From positions 326,001 through 390,000 of the forward strand of contig NZ_AQUO01000002.1 of the NCBI RefSeq assembly GCF_000371965.1: a stretch of 64,000 nucleotides of DNA, read 5' to 3'. Positions 32,257 to 48,497 of this stretch are shown one piece after another. The first letter of the stretch is position 1, and every line of letters begins with the position of its first letter. Below the pieces are notes generated by a model. It was not told the DNA's origin and made no database searches. It worked only from the letters and a program-made list of their open reading frames with translations. This stretch comes from Paracoccus sp. N5 (GTDB taxonomy: Bacteria > Pseudomonadota > Alphaproteobacteria > Rhodobacterales > Rhodobacteraceae). The translations under genes and the position numbers were made by a program.

Positions 32257-32405
32257 GGCGCATGGTTTCGACCCGGCACAGCGCGGCAGGACGGACCCCC
32301 CGGGGGGATCGCGGCCGCATGTCCGGGCGGCGCTCAAGACAAGGTGTCGAACCCGCGGGGCGCGGCCGTGTTATGACCGGGTGTCATGACGGAAAGGCCA
32401 AAGCC

Positions 32406-32804
32406 ATGAAACTTCTGCCGCTTGCCCTGATCGGGGCGCTGCTGGCGACGCCCGCCGCCGCGCTGGAGTCGCTCTCTAAGGAAAAATACATCAACGACCG
32501 GCTGATCGCGGCGCGCATCGCCGACCGGATCCGCCGCACCTGCCCGACCATCGACGGGCGCATCCTTTACGCCTATGGCGAGGCGCGCAAGCTCAAGACC
32601 TATGCCCGCAACAAGGGCTATTCCAACGCCCAGATCGACGCCTTCCTGGACAGCAAGGACGACAAGACGCGCATCTATGCCGTGGCCGAGGACTATCTGA
32701 AGCGCAAGGGCGCCAGGCCGGGCGATCCGCAAAGCTTCTGCGCCATCGGCCGGCAGGAGATCGCGAACAAGACCATCATCGGCAGCCTTCTGGTGGCGAA
32801 ATGA
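32406..32804 (+). CDS. Exported DUF5333-like protein in the nuo operon
   Basis: The 132-residue product begins [21 protein letters not shown], a Sec signal peptide cleaved after AAA, so the mature protein should be periplasmic. The rest is helical ([39 protein letters not shown]) with two cysteines that could form a disulfide. It resembles the DUF5333 family of Rhodobacterales. It overlaps the following exported protein gene by ATGA. Complex I has no known periplasmic subunit in bacteria, so two linked exported products here are notable. Function is unknown. Confidence 0.75.
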   Translation: MKLLPLALIGALLATPAAALESLSKEKYINDRLIAARIADRIRRTCPTIDGRILYAYGEARKLKTYARNKGYSNAQIDAFLDSKDDKTRIYAVAEDYLKRKGARPGDPQSFCAIGRQEIANKTIIGSLLVAK

Positions 32805-33262
32805 GAAAGTGGTTGAACTGGATCGGCCTGGGACTGATGGCGGCGGCCGCCGGCTCGATGATCGCCGCCGATGTCATGGCCGGCGAGCCCTCGCAGGGCT
32901 GGGAGCCGACGGCGCAGAAGTTCTATCTGCAATTCTCGATCTTCGCGCCGGGCGATCTGACCTGCGACGCGACCGGGCCGGGCGTGCGCACCAAGGTCTC
33001 GCGCGGGATCACCGGGGCGCCGCTGCTACGCATCACCGGCAATGCCGACCAGGCGCGGATCCTGTGTTCGCGCCCGGACGGCAGCCGCTACACCACCGAC
33101 CTGAACCGGACGCTGCCCTATAATACCGCCGGCGCGATCCGGGCGACGGTGACCTTTCAGCCCGGCCAGGATACCGGCAGCATCCTGGTCCGGCGCGACG
33201 GCGAAAGCGACAGATTGGTGCCGACCGTCTATCCCCGCGCCTTCGTGAGGGTGCAGGAATGA
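32801..33262 (+). CDS. Exported hypothetical protein in the nuo operon
   Basis: The 153-residue product has an N-terminal hydrophobic segment ending AADVMAGEP that looks like a signal peptide. The mature part is probably beta-rich ([51 protein letters not shown]), with two cysteines positioned for a disulfide. I recognise no family. The start overlaps the previous stop by 4 bp, which ties the two exported proteins together as a pair. It ends 87 bp before nuoG. Confidence 0.65.
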   Translation: MRKWLNWIGLGLMAAAAGSMIAADVMAGEPSQGWEPTAQKFYLQFSIFAPGDLTCDATGPGVRTKVSRGITGAPLLRITGNADQARILCSRPDGSRYTTDLNRTLPYNTAGAIRATVTFQPGQDTGSILVRRDGESDRLVPTVYPRAFVRVQE

Positions 33263-33349
33263 CGGCGCACGAAACCGGGCCAGCCTTGGGCCAGCATTTG
33301 AAACCCGCATCGGCCGCCGGCCGCCGCGGGGCATGAGGGAAGACGAAAG

Positions 33350-35368
33350 ATGGCAGATCTTCGCAAGATCAAGATCGACGATGTAATTGTCGAGGTCGAT
33401 CCGAACCTGACCCTGATCCAGGCCTGCGAACAGGCCGGGATCGAGGTGCCGCGCTTCTGCTATCACGAGCGGCTGTCCATCGCCGGCAACTGCCGCATGT
33501 GCCTGGTCGAGGTCGTGGGCGGCCCGCCCAAGCCCGCCGCATCCTGCGCCATGCAGGTCAAGGACCTGCGCCCCGGCCCGGACGGCGCGCCGAGCGAGAT
33601 CAAGACCAACAGCCCCATGGTCAAGAAGGCCCGCGAGGGGGTGATGGAGTTCCTGCTCATCAACCACCCGCTCGACTGCCCGATCTGCGACCAGGGCGGC
33701 GAATGCGACCTGCAGGACCAGGCCGTGGCCTATGGCGTCGATTTCAGCCGCTACCGCGAGCCGAAGCGCGCCTCCGAGGACCTGAACCTGGGCCCGCTGG
33801 TCGAGACGCATATGACGCGCTGCATCTCCTGCACCCGCTGCGTGCGCTTCACCACCGAGGTCGCCGGCATCACCCAGATGGGCCAGACCGGCCGCGGCGA
33901 GGATAGCGAGATCACCAGCTACCTGAACGAGACGCTGGCCTCGAACCTGCAGGGCAATATCATCGACCTGTGCCCGGTCGGCGCGCTGGTGTCGAAACCC
34001 TATGCCTTCACCGCCCGGCCCTGGGAGCTGACCAAGACCGAATCCATCGACGTGATGGACGCGCTCGGCTCGAACATCCGCGTCGATACCAAGGGCCGCG
34101 AGGTCATGCGCATCCTGCCGCGCAACCATGACGGCGTGAACGAGGAATGGATCAGCGACAAGACCCGCTTCGTCTGGGACGGGCTGCGCCGCCAGCGCCT
34201 CGACCGCCCCTATATCCGCGAGAACGGCAAGCTGCGCCCGGCCTCCTGGCCCGAGGCGCTGGAGGCCGCGGCGCGTGCCATGCAGGGCAAGAAGGTGGCC
34301 GGGCTGATCGGCGATCTGGTGCCGGTCGAGGCGGCCTTCAGCCTCAAGCAGCTGGTCGAGGGTCTGGGCGGCACGGTGGAATGCCGCACCGACGGCGCCC
34401 GGCTGCCGGCCGGCAACCGCTCGGCCTATGTCGGCACGGCGCGGATCGAGGACATCGACCATGCCAAGCGCATCCTGCTGATCGGCACCAACCCGCGCGA
34501 CGAGGCGCCGGTGCTGAACGCCCGCATCCGCAAGGCCTGGGCGCATGGCGCGCAGGTCGCGCTGGTCGGCGATGCGATGGACCTGACCTATGACTACCAC
34601 CATTTCGGCAATGACCGCGCCGCGCTGGCCAAGCTGCTGGACGAGGATCTGGCGAACAAGGACGGCACGCCCGGCATCGTCATCGTCGGCCAGGGCGCGC
34701 TGCGCGAGGCCGATGGCGAGGCGGTTCTGGCCAATGCCATGCGCATCTGCGAGCTGGGCGATTGCAGGCTTCTGGTGCTGCACACCGCCGCCAGCCGCGT
34801 CGGTGCCCTGGACGTGGGCGCGGTGACCGAGGGCGGCCTGCTTGCCGCCATCGACGGCGCGGAGGTGGTCTATAACCTCGGCGCCGACGAGGTCGACATC
34901 GCCGCCGGCCCGGTGGTGATCTATCAGGGCAGCCATGGCGACCGCGGTGCGCATCGCGCCGACATCATCCTGCCCGGCGCCTGCTACACCGAGGAAAACG
35001 GTCTGTTCGTCAACACCGAGGGCCGGCCGCAACTGGCCATGCGCGCCAATTTCGCGCCGGGCGAGGGGAAAGAGAACTGGGCGATCCTGCGCGCGCTTTC
35101 CGCCGAACTGGGCAAGACCCAGCCTTGGGACAGCCTGGCCGGTCTGCGCCGCAAGCTGGTCGAGGCGGTGCCGCATCTGGCGCTGATCGACCAGGTGCCG
35201 GAAAACGAATGGCAGCCGCTCCAGCGGCTCGACATGGGTCAAGCCAGCTTCCGCCCGGCAATCCGCGACTTCTACCTGACCAACCCCATCGCGCGCTCTT
35301 CGCCGCTGATGGGCGAGCTTTCGGCGATGGCGGCGGCGCGCAAGGCGCCGGCCCTGGCAGCGGAGTGA
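33350..35368 (+). CDS. nuoG: NADH-quinone oxidoreductase subunit G (Nqo3)
   Basis: NuoG is the 75-kDa iron-sulfur subunit of the NADH module. The 672-residue protein shows the [2Fe-2S] N1b ligands ([17 protein letters not shown], then a later Cys), the His-containing N5 set ([18 protein letters not shown]), and N4 ([11 protein letters not shown] with IDLCPVGAL). The region after [13 protein letters not shown] has no extra Cys set, so the N7 cluster of E. coli-type NuoG is absent, as expected for Paracoccus. A degenerate molybdopterin-oxidoreductase-like domain forms the C-terminal half. Length fits Nqo3. Confidence 0.97.
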   Translation: MADLRKIKIDDVIVEVDPNLTLIQACEQAGIEVPRFCYHERLSIAGNCRMCLVEVVGGPPKPAASCAMQVKDLRPGPDGAPSEIKTNSPMVKKAREGVMEFLLINHPLDCPICDQGGECDLQDQAVAYGVDFSRYREPKRASEDLNLGPLVETHMTRCISCTRCVRFTTEVAGITQMGQTGRGEDSEITSYLNETLASNLQGNIIDLCPVGALVSKPYAFTARPWELTKTESIDVMDALGSNIRVDTKGREVMRILPRNHDGVNEEWISDKTRFVWDGLRRQRLDRPYIRENGKLRPASWPEALEAAARAMQGKKVAGLIGDLVPVEAAFSLKQLVEGLGGTVECRTDGARLPAGNRSAYVGTARIEDIDHAKRILLIGTNPRDEAPVLNARIRKAWAHGAQVALVGDAMDLTYDYHHFGNDRAALAKLLDEDLANKDGTPGIVIVGQGALREADGEAVLANAMRICELGDCRLLVLHTAASRVGALDVGAVTEGGLLAAIDGAEVVYNLGADEVDIAAGPVVIYQGSHGDRGAHRADIILPGACYTEENGLFVNTEGRPQLAMRANFAPGEGKENWAILRALSAELGKTQPWDSLAGLRRKLVEAVPHLALIDQVPENEWQPLQRLDMGQASFRPAIRDFYLTNPIARSSPLMGELSAMAAARKAPALAAE

Positions 35369-35373
35369 ACAGC

Positions 35374-36147
35374 ATGCGGCCTCGTCTTGCCCTTCTGATC
35401 GGACTGGGAGCCTCGGCCCTGCTCGCCGGCTGCGGCGACGAGCCCGCGCGCGATTCGCGGCCGCAGCCGAAGCCCGCCGAGCTGGCGGTCAGCGTGCTGC
35501 AAAGCGATGCCGGCGCGCCCGACAAGAAGGTGCTGTCGCGCGGCCGCATCTCGACCAAATCCGGCGACATCCTGATTCTGGAGCCCGACGGCTCGGTCAG
35601 CGAGATGCAGCTGGACAGCGCCGAGGGCCGCGACGCCTTCGCCGTGACCGAGGCAGACCTGCTGGCGCTGAACGCCAACCTGGACCTCGACCTGTCGGGC
35701 ATGCCGAATCTGGGTCCGGTCAAGAAGCGCGCGCCGACGGCGCAGGAAAAGGCGCTGGCGGATTTCGCGGCCCGCACCCAGCCGATGCGGCTGAACCTGC
35801 CGAAAAGCTTCGAAGCCGAGCCCAAGGACTTCCTGGGCGCGCGCATCACCGGCCTCGCGAATTCGCGCAAGGGCGCCGACAGCCTGGTCGAAGTCAGCGC
35901 GAACCTGCGGGGTGGGGTGGACGCCGATACCGCCTTCGCCTATGCCACATGCGCGCTGGCCAGTTGGGCGGAATCGAAAGGGACACCCTATGCCCGCCAC
36001 ATCCGCACGCTCAGCGACAAGCGTGATGGCAAGATGATCGTCGGCTCGGTCTTTACCTTGTCCGAGAAGAAACCGATGGGCCTGACGGTGATGACAACGA
36101 AAGAGACCTTGCAGGAATGCAAGGCGCGCGGCATTCCCGCGGCGTGA
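35374..36147 (+). CDS. Lipoprotein encoded between nuoG and nuoH
   Basis: The 257-residue product starts MRPRLALLIGLGASALLAGCGDE, a lipoprotein signal with lipobox LAGC. A Pro/Lys-rich linker follows, then a globular part with GRISTKSGDILILEPDGSVS, a charged middle (KKRAPTAQEKALADFAARTQ) and a C-terminal domain with two cysteines (ATCALASWAE and LQECKARGIPAA). I do not recognise a family. It starts five bases after nuoG and precedes nuoH by 18 bp, so it is co-transcribed. Its surface location means it cannot be a matrix-side complex I subunit; a role in assembly or an unrelated passenger are both possible. Confidence 0.75.
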   Translation: MRPRLALLIGLGASALLAGCGDEPARDSRPQPKPAELAVSVLQSDAGAPDKKVLSRGRISTKSGDILILEPDGSVSEMQLDSAEGRDAFAVTEADLLALNANLDLDLSGMPNLGPVKKRAPTAQEKALADFAARTQPMRLNLPKSFEAEPKDFLGARITGLANSRKGADSLVEVSANLRGGVDADTAFAYATCALASWAESKGTPYARHIRTLSDKRDGKMIVGSVFTLSEKKPMGLTVMTTKETLQECKARGIPAA

Positions 36148-37203
<1,056 letters not shown>

Positions 37204-37206
37204 GCC

Positions 37207-38277
<1,071 letters not shown>

Positions 38278-38281
<4 letters not shown>

Positions 38282-38880
38282 TGACCTTCGCTTTCTACCT
38301 GTTCGCGATCTGCGCCTGCGTCGCGGGCTTCATGGTCGTGATGAGCCGCAACCCGGTGCATTCGGTGCTGTGGCTGATCCTTGCCTTCTTCTCGGCCGCC
38401 GGGCTCTTCGTGCTGCAGGGCGCGGAATTCGTCGCCATGCTGCTGGTCGTGGTCTATGTCGGCGCCGTGGCGGTGCTGTTCCTGTTCGTGGTGATGATGC
38501 TCGACGTGGATTTCGCCGAGCTCAAGGGCGAGCTGGCGCGCTACCTGCCGCTGGCGCTGCTGATCGGGCTGGTGCTTCTGGCGCAGCTGGGCATCGCCTT
38601 TTCGGGCTGGACGCCGTCCGAACATGCGCAGACGCTGCGCGCCGCGCCGATCGTCGAGGGCGTGCAGAACACGCGGGGCCTGGGCATGGTGCTTTATGAC
38701 CGCTATGCGCTGATGTTCCAGCTGGCCGGCCTGATCCTGCTGGTCGCGATGATCGGCGCCATCGTGCTGACCATGCGCCACCGCCGCGACATCAAGCGCC
38801 AGAACGTGCTGGAGCAGATGTGGCGCGACCCGGCCAAGGCGATGGAGCTGAAGGACGTGAAGCCGGGGCAGGGGCTTTAA
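38278..38880 (+). CDS. nuoJ: NADH-quinone oxidoreductase subunit J (Nqo10)
   Basis: NuoJ is a five-helix membrane subunit that undergoes the pi-bulge transition in TM3 during turnover. The 200-residue product shows [20 protein letters not shown], the conserved [20 protein letters not shown] segment with Glu and Tyr, and the C-terminal [20 protein letters not shown]. Two adjacent ATGs (38278 and 38281) are possible starts. A 92-bp gap follows before nuoK, the longest gap among the membrane-arm genes. Confidence 0.96.
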
Positions 38881-38924
38881 GCCCCGCCACAGCCAATGCG
38901 GGCCGCTGCCTGTGCGGTCCATAA

Positions 38925-42939
<4,015 letters not shown>

Positions 42940-42948
42940 GGGACAGAC

Positions 42949-44460
42949 ATGACCTCGCTCGATTTCTCGACCATTCTGCCCGAGGTGGTGCTGGCCGCTT
43001 ACGCCCTTGCCGCGCTGATGGCCGGCGCCTATCTCGGCAAGGACGGGCTGGCCCGGACGCTGCTCTGGGCCACGGTCGCGGCCTTCCTGGTCGTAGCCGC
43101 CATGGTGGGCCTGGGCAACCGGGCCGACCAGACCGCCTTCTACGGCATGTTCATCGACGACGGCTTCTCGCGCTTTGCCAAGGTGGTGATGCTGGTCGCC
43201 GCCGCCGCCGTGCTGGCGATGAGCGCCGACTACATGGCGCAGCGCAACATGCTGCGCTTCGAATTCCCGATCATTGTCGCGCTGGCGGTCATCGGCATGA
43301 TGTTCATGGTCTCGGCCGGCGACCTCTTGACGCTCTACATGGGACTCGAGCTGCAATCGCTGGCGCTTTACGTCGTCGCGGCCATGCGGCGCGGCTCGGT
43401 GCGCTCGTCCGAGGCGGGGCTGAAGTATTTTGTGCTGGGCTCGCTTTCTTCGGGGCTGCTGCTTTATGGCGCCTCGCTGGTCTACGGCTTTGCCGGCACC
43501 ACCAGCTTCTCGGGCATCGTCACCGTGATCGAGGGCGGACACCTGTCGCTGGGCGTGCTTTTCGGCCTAGTGTTCATGCTGGTCGGCCTGTCCTTCAAGG
43601 TCTCAGCCGTGCCCTTCCATATGTGGACGCCCGACGTCTATGAGGGCGCGCCGACGCCGGTGACGGCCTTCTTCGCCACCGCGCCCAAGGTCGCGGCCAT
43701 GGCGCTGATCGCGCGGCTGGTCTTCGACGCCTTCGGCCATGTCATCGGCGACTGGAGCCAGATCGTCGCGGCGCTGGCGGTCATGTCGATGTTCCTGGGT
43801 TCGGTCGCCGGCATCGGCCAGACCGACATCAAGCGCCTGATGGCCTATTCCTCGATCGCGCATATGGGCTTCGCGCTGGTCGGCCTGGCCGCCGGCACCA
43901 GCCTGGGCGTGCAGGCGATGCTGATCTACATGACCATCTATGCGGTGATGAACGTCGGCACCTTCGCCTTCATCCTGTCGCTCGAGCGTGACGGCGTGCC
44001 GGTCACCGACCTTGCCTCGCTGAACCGGCTGGCCTGGAGCGAGCCGGTCAAGGCGCTGGCCATGCTGGTGCTGCTGTTCAGCCTTGCCGGCGTGCCGCCG
44101 ACGCTGGGCTTCTTCGCCAAGTTCGGCGTGCTGACCGCCGCGGTCGATGCCGGGCTGGGCTGGCTGGCGGTGGCGGGCGTGATCGCCTCGGTCATCGGCG
44201 CCTTCTACTACCTGCGCATCGTCTACTATATGTATTTCGGTGCCGAGGGGCAGGGCGTGACCTCGCGCATGGCGCCGGCGCAATACCTGAGCCTGATGCT
44301 GCCGGCGCTGGCCATGCTGCTGGGCGCGATCAACATGATGGGCGTCGATGCCGCTGCCGGTCGCGCGGCCGAGACGCTGGTCGCGCCAGCCGTGACCGAG
44401 GTGACGATCATTACCGAGCCGGCACCCGGCGCGGTGGCAGAGCCCGAACCCGTTGAGTGA
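42949..44460 (+). CDS. nuoN: NADH-quinone oxidoreductase subunit N (Nqo14, proton pump)
   Basis: NuoN is the antiporter-like pump nearest NuoK. The 503-residue protein shows the TM5 glutamate ([20 protein letters not shown]), [20 protein letters not shown] and [22 protein letters not shown]-terminal acidic, Pro-rich tail of about 30 residues ([15 protein letters not shown]) extends beyond the last helix. It is the final structural gene of complex I; the birA start lies inside its 3' end, so the operon reads on into birA, coaX and rnj. Confidence 0.97.
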   Translation: MTSLDFSTILPEVVLAAYALAALMAGAYLGKDGLARTLLWATVAAFLVVAAMVGLGNRADQTAFYGMFIDDGFSRFAKVVMLVAAAAVLAMSADYMAQRNMLRFEFPIIVALAVIGMMFMVSAGDLLTLYMGLELQSLALYVVAAMRRGSVRSSEAGLKYFVLGSLSSGLLLYGASLVYGFAGTTSFSGIVTVIEGGHLSLGVLFGLVFMLVGLSFKVSAVPFHMWTPDVYEGAPTPVTAFFATAPKVAAMALIARLVFDAFGHVIGDWSQIVAALAVMSMFLGSVAGIGQTDIKRLMAYSSIAHMGFALVGLAAGTSLGVQAMLIYMTIYAVMNVGTFAFILSLERDGVPVTDLASLNRLAWSEPVKALAMLVLLFSLAGVPPTLGFFAKFGVLTAAVDAGLGWLAVAGVIASVIGAFYYLRIVYYMYFGAEGQGVTSRMAPAQYLSLMLPALAMLLGAINMMGVDAAAGRAAETLVAPAVTEVTIITEPAPGAVAEPEPVE

Positions 44461-45220
44461 GGCCTGGCCCGAGGGCGTGGGCCGGCATGTGCTGGCCCGC
44501 ACCGACAGCACCAATGCCGAGGCGCTGAGGCTGGCGCCCAGCCTGTCCGGCCCGGCCTGGATCATGACGCGCGAGCAATTCGCCGGACGCGGCCGCCGCG
44601 GCCGGGACTGGGCGATGCCGGCGGGGAACTTCGCCGGCACGCTGGTCCTGCGCAGCCCGGGCGGCGTCGCGGCGGCGCAGCTGTCCTTTGTCGCGGCGCT
44701 GGCGCTTTACGACGCGCTGGCCGATGCCTGCGGCCCCGCCGCGCGGCTGGCGATCAAATGGCCGAACGACGTGCTGCTGAACGGCGGCAAGGTCGCCGGC
44801 ATCCTGCTGGAAAGCGCCGGCCCGGGCCAGGGCCAAGGACGGGGCATGGGCGCCGTCGCGGTGGGCATCGGCGTGAACCTGGCGGCCGCACCCGGCAGCG
44901 GCCAGGTCGAGCCCGGCGCCGTCACCCCCGTTTCGGTCCTGGCCGAGACCGGCCATGCCGTCGCACCCGAGGATTTTCTGGACCTGCTGGCGCCGGCCTT
45001 CGCGCGCTGGCTGGCCCAGATGCAGACCTATGGCTTCGCGCCGATCCGCCATGCCTGGTTGGCCCGCGCCGCCCGGCTGGGCGAGCCGATCCTGGCCCGC
45101 ACCGGCGCGACCGAGCGTCGCGGCGTCTTCGAGGGCATCGACGACAGCGGCGCGCTGATCCTGCGCACGCCCGCCGGCCCGCAGGTGATCCCCGCTGCCG
45201 ACGTGTTCTTCGGAGGCTGA
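44453..45220 (+). CDS. birA: Biotin-[acetyl-CoA-carboxylase] ligase
   Basis: The enzyme activates biotin as biotinyl-AMP and attaches it to carboxyl carrier proteins. The 255-residue product has the ligase core only: [20 protein letters not shown] (ATP/biotin loop), [18 protein letters not shown] and VAVGIGVNL, plus a C-terminal SH3-like domain ([19 protein letters not shown]). The DNA-binding domain of E. coli BirA is missing, so it is not a repressor. The best-supported start is TTG 44453, overlapping nuoN by 8 bp; a GTG at 44477 is the alternative. Position behind nuoN is conserved in Paracoccus. Confidence 0.92.
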   Translation: MSEAWPEGVGRHVLARTDSTNAEALRLAPSLSGPAWIMTREQFAGRGRRGRDWAMPAGNFAGTLVLRSPGGVAAAQLSFVAALALYDALADACGPAARLAIKWPNDVLLNGGKVAGILLESAGPGQGQGRGMGAVAVGIGVNLAAAPGSGQVEPGAVTPVSVLAETGHAVAPEDFLDLLAPAFARWLAQMQTYGFAPIRHAWLARAARLGEPILARTGATERRGVFEGIDDSGALILRTPAGPQVIPAADVFFGG

Positions 45221-45225
45221 CGACC

Positions 45226-46005
45226 ATGCTGCTTTGCATCGACACCGGCAACACCAACACTGTCTTCTCGGTCTGGGACGGTGAGAGATTCGCCGGCATG
45301 TGGCGGATTTCGACCGACCATCGCCGCACGGCGGATGAATATTTCGTCTGGCTCTCGACGCTGATCCAGCTGCAGAAGCTGGACCTGAACATCACCGATT
45401 GCATCATCAGTTCGACCGCGCCGCGCGTGGTCTTCAACCTGCGCGTGCTCTGCAACCGCTATTTCGACACCCGCCCGCTGGTGGTGGGCAAGCCCGACTG
45501 CCTGCTGCCGGTGGCGCCGCGCGTCGATTTCGGCACCGTGGTCGGCCCCGACCGGCTGGTGAACACCGTCGGCGCCTTCGACCGGCACGGGCCGGACCTG
45601 ATCGTGGTCGATTTCGGCACCGCCACCACCTTCGACGTGGTCGACACCGACGGCGCCTATGTCGGCGGCGTCATCGCGCCCGGCGTGAACCTGTCGCTCG
45701 AGGCGCTGCACATGGGTGCGGCCAGCCTGCCGCATGTCGATGTGACCATGCCGGCCAGGGTGATCGGCACCAATACCGTGGCCTGCATCCAGTCGGGCAT
45801 CTTCTGGGGCTATATCGGCCTCGTCCAGGGCATCGTCGAGAAGATCCGCGAGGAACGCGGCCGGCCGATGCAGGTAATAGCTACCGGCGGGCTTGCGCCG
45901 CTGTTCGATCAGGGCTTTGATCTGTTCGACGCGATCGAGGACGATCTGACCATGCATGGTCTGCGTCTGATCCATGATTACAACAAGGAGATGGGCAATG
46001 GCTGA
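45226..46005 (+). CDS. coaX: Type III pantothenate kinase
   Basis: CoaX phosphorylates pantothenate in the first step of CoA synthesis. The 259-residue protein has the ASKHA nucleotide motifs LCIDTGNTNTVFSVWDG, VDFGTATTFDVVD and a late VIATGGLAPLF, with the pantothenate-loop GPDRLVNTVGA. Type III enzymes are insensitive to feedback by CoA and usually need a monovalent cation. Cyanide or acetyl-CoA regulation cannot be read. It starts five bases after birA and overlaps rnj by 8 bp. Confidence 0.95.
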   Translation: MLLCIDTGNTNTVFSVWDGERFAGMWRISTDHRRTADEYFVWLSTLIQLQKLDLNITDCIISSTAPRVVFNLRVLCNRYFDTRPLVVGKPDCLLPVAPRVDFGTVVGPDRLVNTVGAFDRHGPDLIVVDFGTATTFDVVDTDGAYVGGVIAPGVNLSLEALHMGAASLPHVDVTMPARVIGTNTVACIQSGIFWGYIGLVQGIVEKIREERGRPMQVIATGGLAPLFDQGFDLFDAIEDDLTMHGLRLIHDYNKEMGNG

Positions 46006-47674
46006 GCGCCTGATCTATCTGCCGCTGGGCGGCGCGGGCGAAATCGGCATGAACGCCTATGTCTACGGCTATGGCCAGCCGGGCCGCGAGCGGCTGATCG
46101 TGGTCGACCTGGGCGTGACCTTCGGCGACATGGACACGGCGCCGGGCATCGACCTGATCATGGCCGATGTCGGCTGGCTGGAAGCCAACCGCGACCGCAT
46201 CGAGGCGATCTTCATCACCCATGGGCACGAAGATCACGTCGGCGCGCTTGGCCTGCTCTGGGGCCGCATCCAGAAGCCGGTGCATTGCCGCCGCTTCACC
46301 GGCGCCCTAGCCCGGCTGAAGCTGGAGGAGGCCGGCCAGCCGGTCGATCAGCTGCATATCCATGCGCCGCGCCCCGAAGTGGTGACGGCCGGCCCGTTCC
46401 AGGTGCAATTCGTCCCGGTCAGCCATTCGATCCCGGAAAGCTCGGCGCTGATCATCGACACGCCGGCCGGCCGCATCGTGCATACCGGCGACTTCAAGCT
46501 GGACGGCACCCCGGTGGTGGGCGAGGCCTTCGACCCGATCCTGTGGCACGAGATCGCGGGTGAAGGCAACGGCGTCAAGGCGCTGGCCTGCGATTCGACG
46601 AATATCTTCGTGCCCCATCCCGGCCGGTCCGAGGCGATCCTGGCCAATCCGCTGCTGGATTTCGTGACCTCGCAAAAGCAGATGGTGGTGGCGACGACCT
46701 TCGCCAGCAACATCGCCCGGCTCAAGACCCTGGCCGAGGCCGGCACCGCCTCGGGCCGCAAGATCTGCCTGCTGGGCCGGGCCATGCGCCGCATGGTCAC
46801 CGTCGGCATCGAGACCGGCGTGCTGACCAGTTTCCCGGCGACCATCAGCCCCGAGGACGCCTCGGAAATGCCGCGCGACAAGGTGATGCTGATCGTCACC
46901 GGCAGCCAGGGGGAACGCCGCGCCGCCAGTGCCCAGCTGTCGCGCGGGCGCTACCTGGGCCTGCAATTGAAGGATGGCGACAGCTTCCTGTTCAGTTCGC
47001 GCACCATCCCTGGCAACGAGCGCGGGGTGATCCGGATCCAGAACCAGCTGTCCGAGATGGGCGTCGACCTGTTCGATGCCGACGACGGGGTCTATCACGT
47101 CTCGGGCCATGCCAACCGGCCGGATATCGAGGCGGTGCATGAACTCCTGAAGCCGCAGATGGTGATCCCGATGCATGGCGAGCACATGCACCTGCGCGAG
47201 CATGTGAAGCTGGCGCAGGCCCGCGGCATCCCGGCGGCCATTGCCACCAACGGCACCATGCTGGACCTGACCGGCGACGCGCCGCGGGTCGTGGACCAGA
47301 TCGACACCGGACGGGTCTACCTGGACGGCACCAGGCTGATCGGCGCCATGGACGGCGTGGTGCGCGACCGCATCCGCATGGCGCTGAACGGTCATGCCAT
47401 GGTCTCGATCATCATCGACGAGGACGACAGCCCGCTGCCCGACGCCTGGGTCGAGCTTTCGGGCCTGCCCGAGACCGGCCGCGCCGGCGTGCCGCTGGCC
47501 CGCAACATCGAATCGGAACTCGCAGCCTTCCTGGAGCGCGCCGACGACCGCACGGTGATGGACGACGACCGCCTGGAGGAGGGGGTTCGCAGGATCACCC
47601 GCCAGGTCTCGATGGAGGAGATCGGCAAGAAGCCCGAGGTGACGGTGGTGATCTCGCGCCTGGCGGCGGAATGA
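45998..47674 (+). CDS. rnj: Ribonuclease J
   Basis: RNase J is a metallo-beta-lactamase/beta-CASP RNase with endonuclease and 5'-3' exonuclease activity, used for rRNA maturation and mRNA decay in alphaproteobacteria. The 558-residue protein has the zinc motif IFITHGHEDHVGAL, the His in FVPVSHSIPES, HTGDFKLDGTP, and the beta-CASP region through VYHVSGHANRPD and IPMHGEHMHLREH. ATG 45998 follows AAGGAGATGG and gives the family N-terminus AERLIYLPLGGAGEIGMN. It overlaps the end of coaX. Confidence 0.95.
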   Translation: MAERLIYLPLGGAGEIGMNAYVYGYGQPGRERLIVVDLGVTFGDMDTAPGIDLIMADVGWLEANRDRIEAIFITHGHEDHVGALGLLWGRIQKPVHCRRFTGALARLKLEEAGQPVDQLHIHAPRPEVVTAGPFQVQFVPVSHSIPESSALIIDTPAGRIVHTGDFKLDGTPVVGEAFDPILWHEIAGEGNGVKALACDSTNIFVPHPGRSEAILANPLLDFVTSQKQMVVATTFASNIARLKTLAEAGTASGRKICLLGRAMRRMVTVGIETGVLTSFPATISPEDASEMPRDKVMLIVTGSQGERRAASAQLSRGRYLGLQLKDGDSFLFSSRTIPGNERGVIRIQNQLSEMGVDLFDADDGVYHVSGHANRPDIEAVHELLKPQMVIPMHGEHMHLREHVKLAQARGIPAAIATNGTMLDLTGDAPRVVDQIDTGRVYLDGTRLIGAMDGVVRDRIRMALNGHAMVSIIIDEDDSPLPDAWVELSGLPETGRAGVPLARNIESELAAFLERADDRTVMDDDRLEEGVRRITRQVSMEEIGKKPEVTVVISRLAAE

Positions 47675-47722
47675 TCGGGGAATGACTTGACCTTGCGCCG
47701 CGCCCGGGGCATGGGCGCGGGC

Positions 47723-48424
47723 ATGACTGAATTCGACCCGAACCCTCCGCGCCGCAATTTCTATGGCCGTCGCCACGGCAAGACCCTGCGCCAGTCGCAG
47801 AAGGGCTATCTTTCCGAAGATCTGGGCGAGCTGCGCCCGCGCGGCATTACCCATGCCGAGAACCCCGAGCGCAAGCCGGTGGCGCCGGCCACGATCTTCG
47901 GCGACGACCGCCCGGTCTGGCTGGAGGTCGGCTTCGGCGGCGGCGAGCACATGGTCCACATGGCCGCGCGTTACCCCGAGATCGGCATCATCGGCTGCGA
48001 GCCCTTCATCAACGGCGTCGCCATGCTCTTGGGCAAGATCCGCCATGCCGGGGTGACGAATGTCAGTGTGCATCCCGGCGATGCCCGCGACCTGATGGAC
48101 GTGCTGCCCGATGCCTCGATCAGCAAGGCTTTCCTGAACTATCCCGACCCCTGGCCCAAGGCGCGCCATCACCGCCGCCGCTTCGTGACGCCCGAGCACC
48201 TGATCCCGCTGGCCCGCGTCATGCGGCCGGGCGCCGAATTCCGCGTCGCGACCGACATTCCCGACTACGTGCGCCAGACGCTGGAGGAAGTGCCCGGCGC
48301 CGGCTTCGACCTGGTGCAAGAGGGGCCGGAGCCCTGGGACGACTGGCTCTCGACCCGCTACGAGCAGAAGGCGCTGCGCGAGGGGCGTGTGCCGCATTAC
48401 GTGACCTTCCGCCGGCGGGGATGA
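47723..48424 (+). CDS. trmB: tRNA (guanine-N7)-methyltransferase
   Basis: TrmB makes m7G46 in tRNA variable loops. The 233-residue protein has the SAM site VWLEVGFGGGEHMVHMAARY, IGCEPFINGV, the catalytic ISKAFLNYPDPWPKARHHRRR motif and a C-terminal STRYEQKALREGR. ATG 47723 starts at MTEFDPNPPRRNFYGRRHGK, the usual N-terminus; a TTG at 47687 would add 12 poorly supported residues. It follows rnj by 48 bp on the same strand. Confidence 0.94.
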   Translation: MTEFDPNPPRRNFYGRRHGKTLRQSQKGYLSEDLGELRPRGITHAENPERKPVAPATIFGDDRPVWLEVGFGGGEHMVHMAARYPEIGIIGCEPFINGVAMLLGKIRHAGVTNVSVHPGDARDLMDVLPDASISKAFLNYPDPWPKARHHRRRFVTPEHLIPLARVMRPGAEFRVATDIPDYVRQTLEEVPGAGFDLVQEGPEPWDDWLSTRYEQKALREGRVPHYVTFRRRG

Positions 48425-48497
48425 ATTTCGGGCGGGCTGATTGCACCGGGCGTCCGTGACCGCTATCACCTTGCGCGACAAGCACCAGGGGGCCCCG

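Noticed and set aside
32290..32310. CCCCCC/GGGGGG palindrome as a terminator between nuoF and the exported protein genes
   Set aside because: There is no loop or U-tract and the downstream genes remain in operon spacing; it was not called as a terminator.
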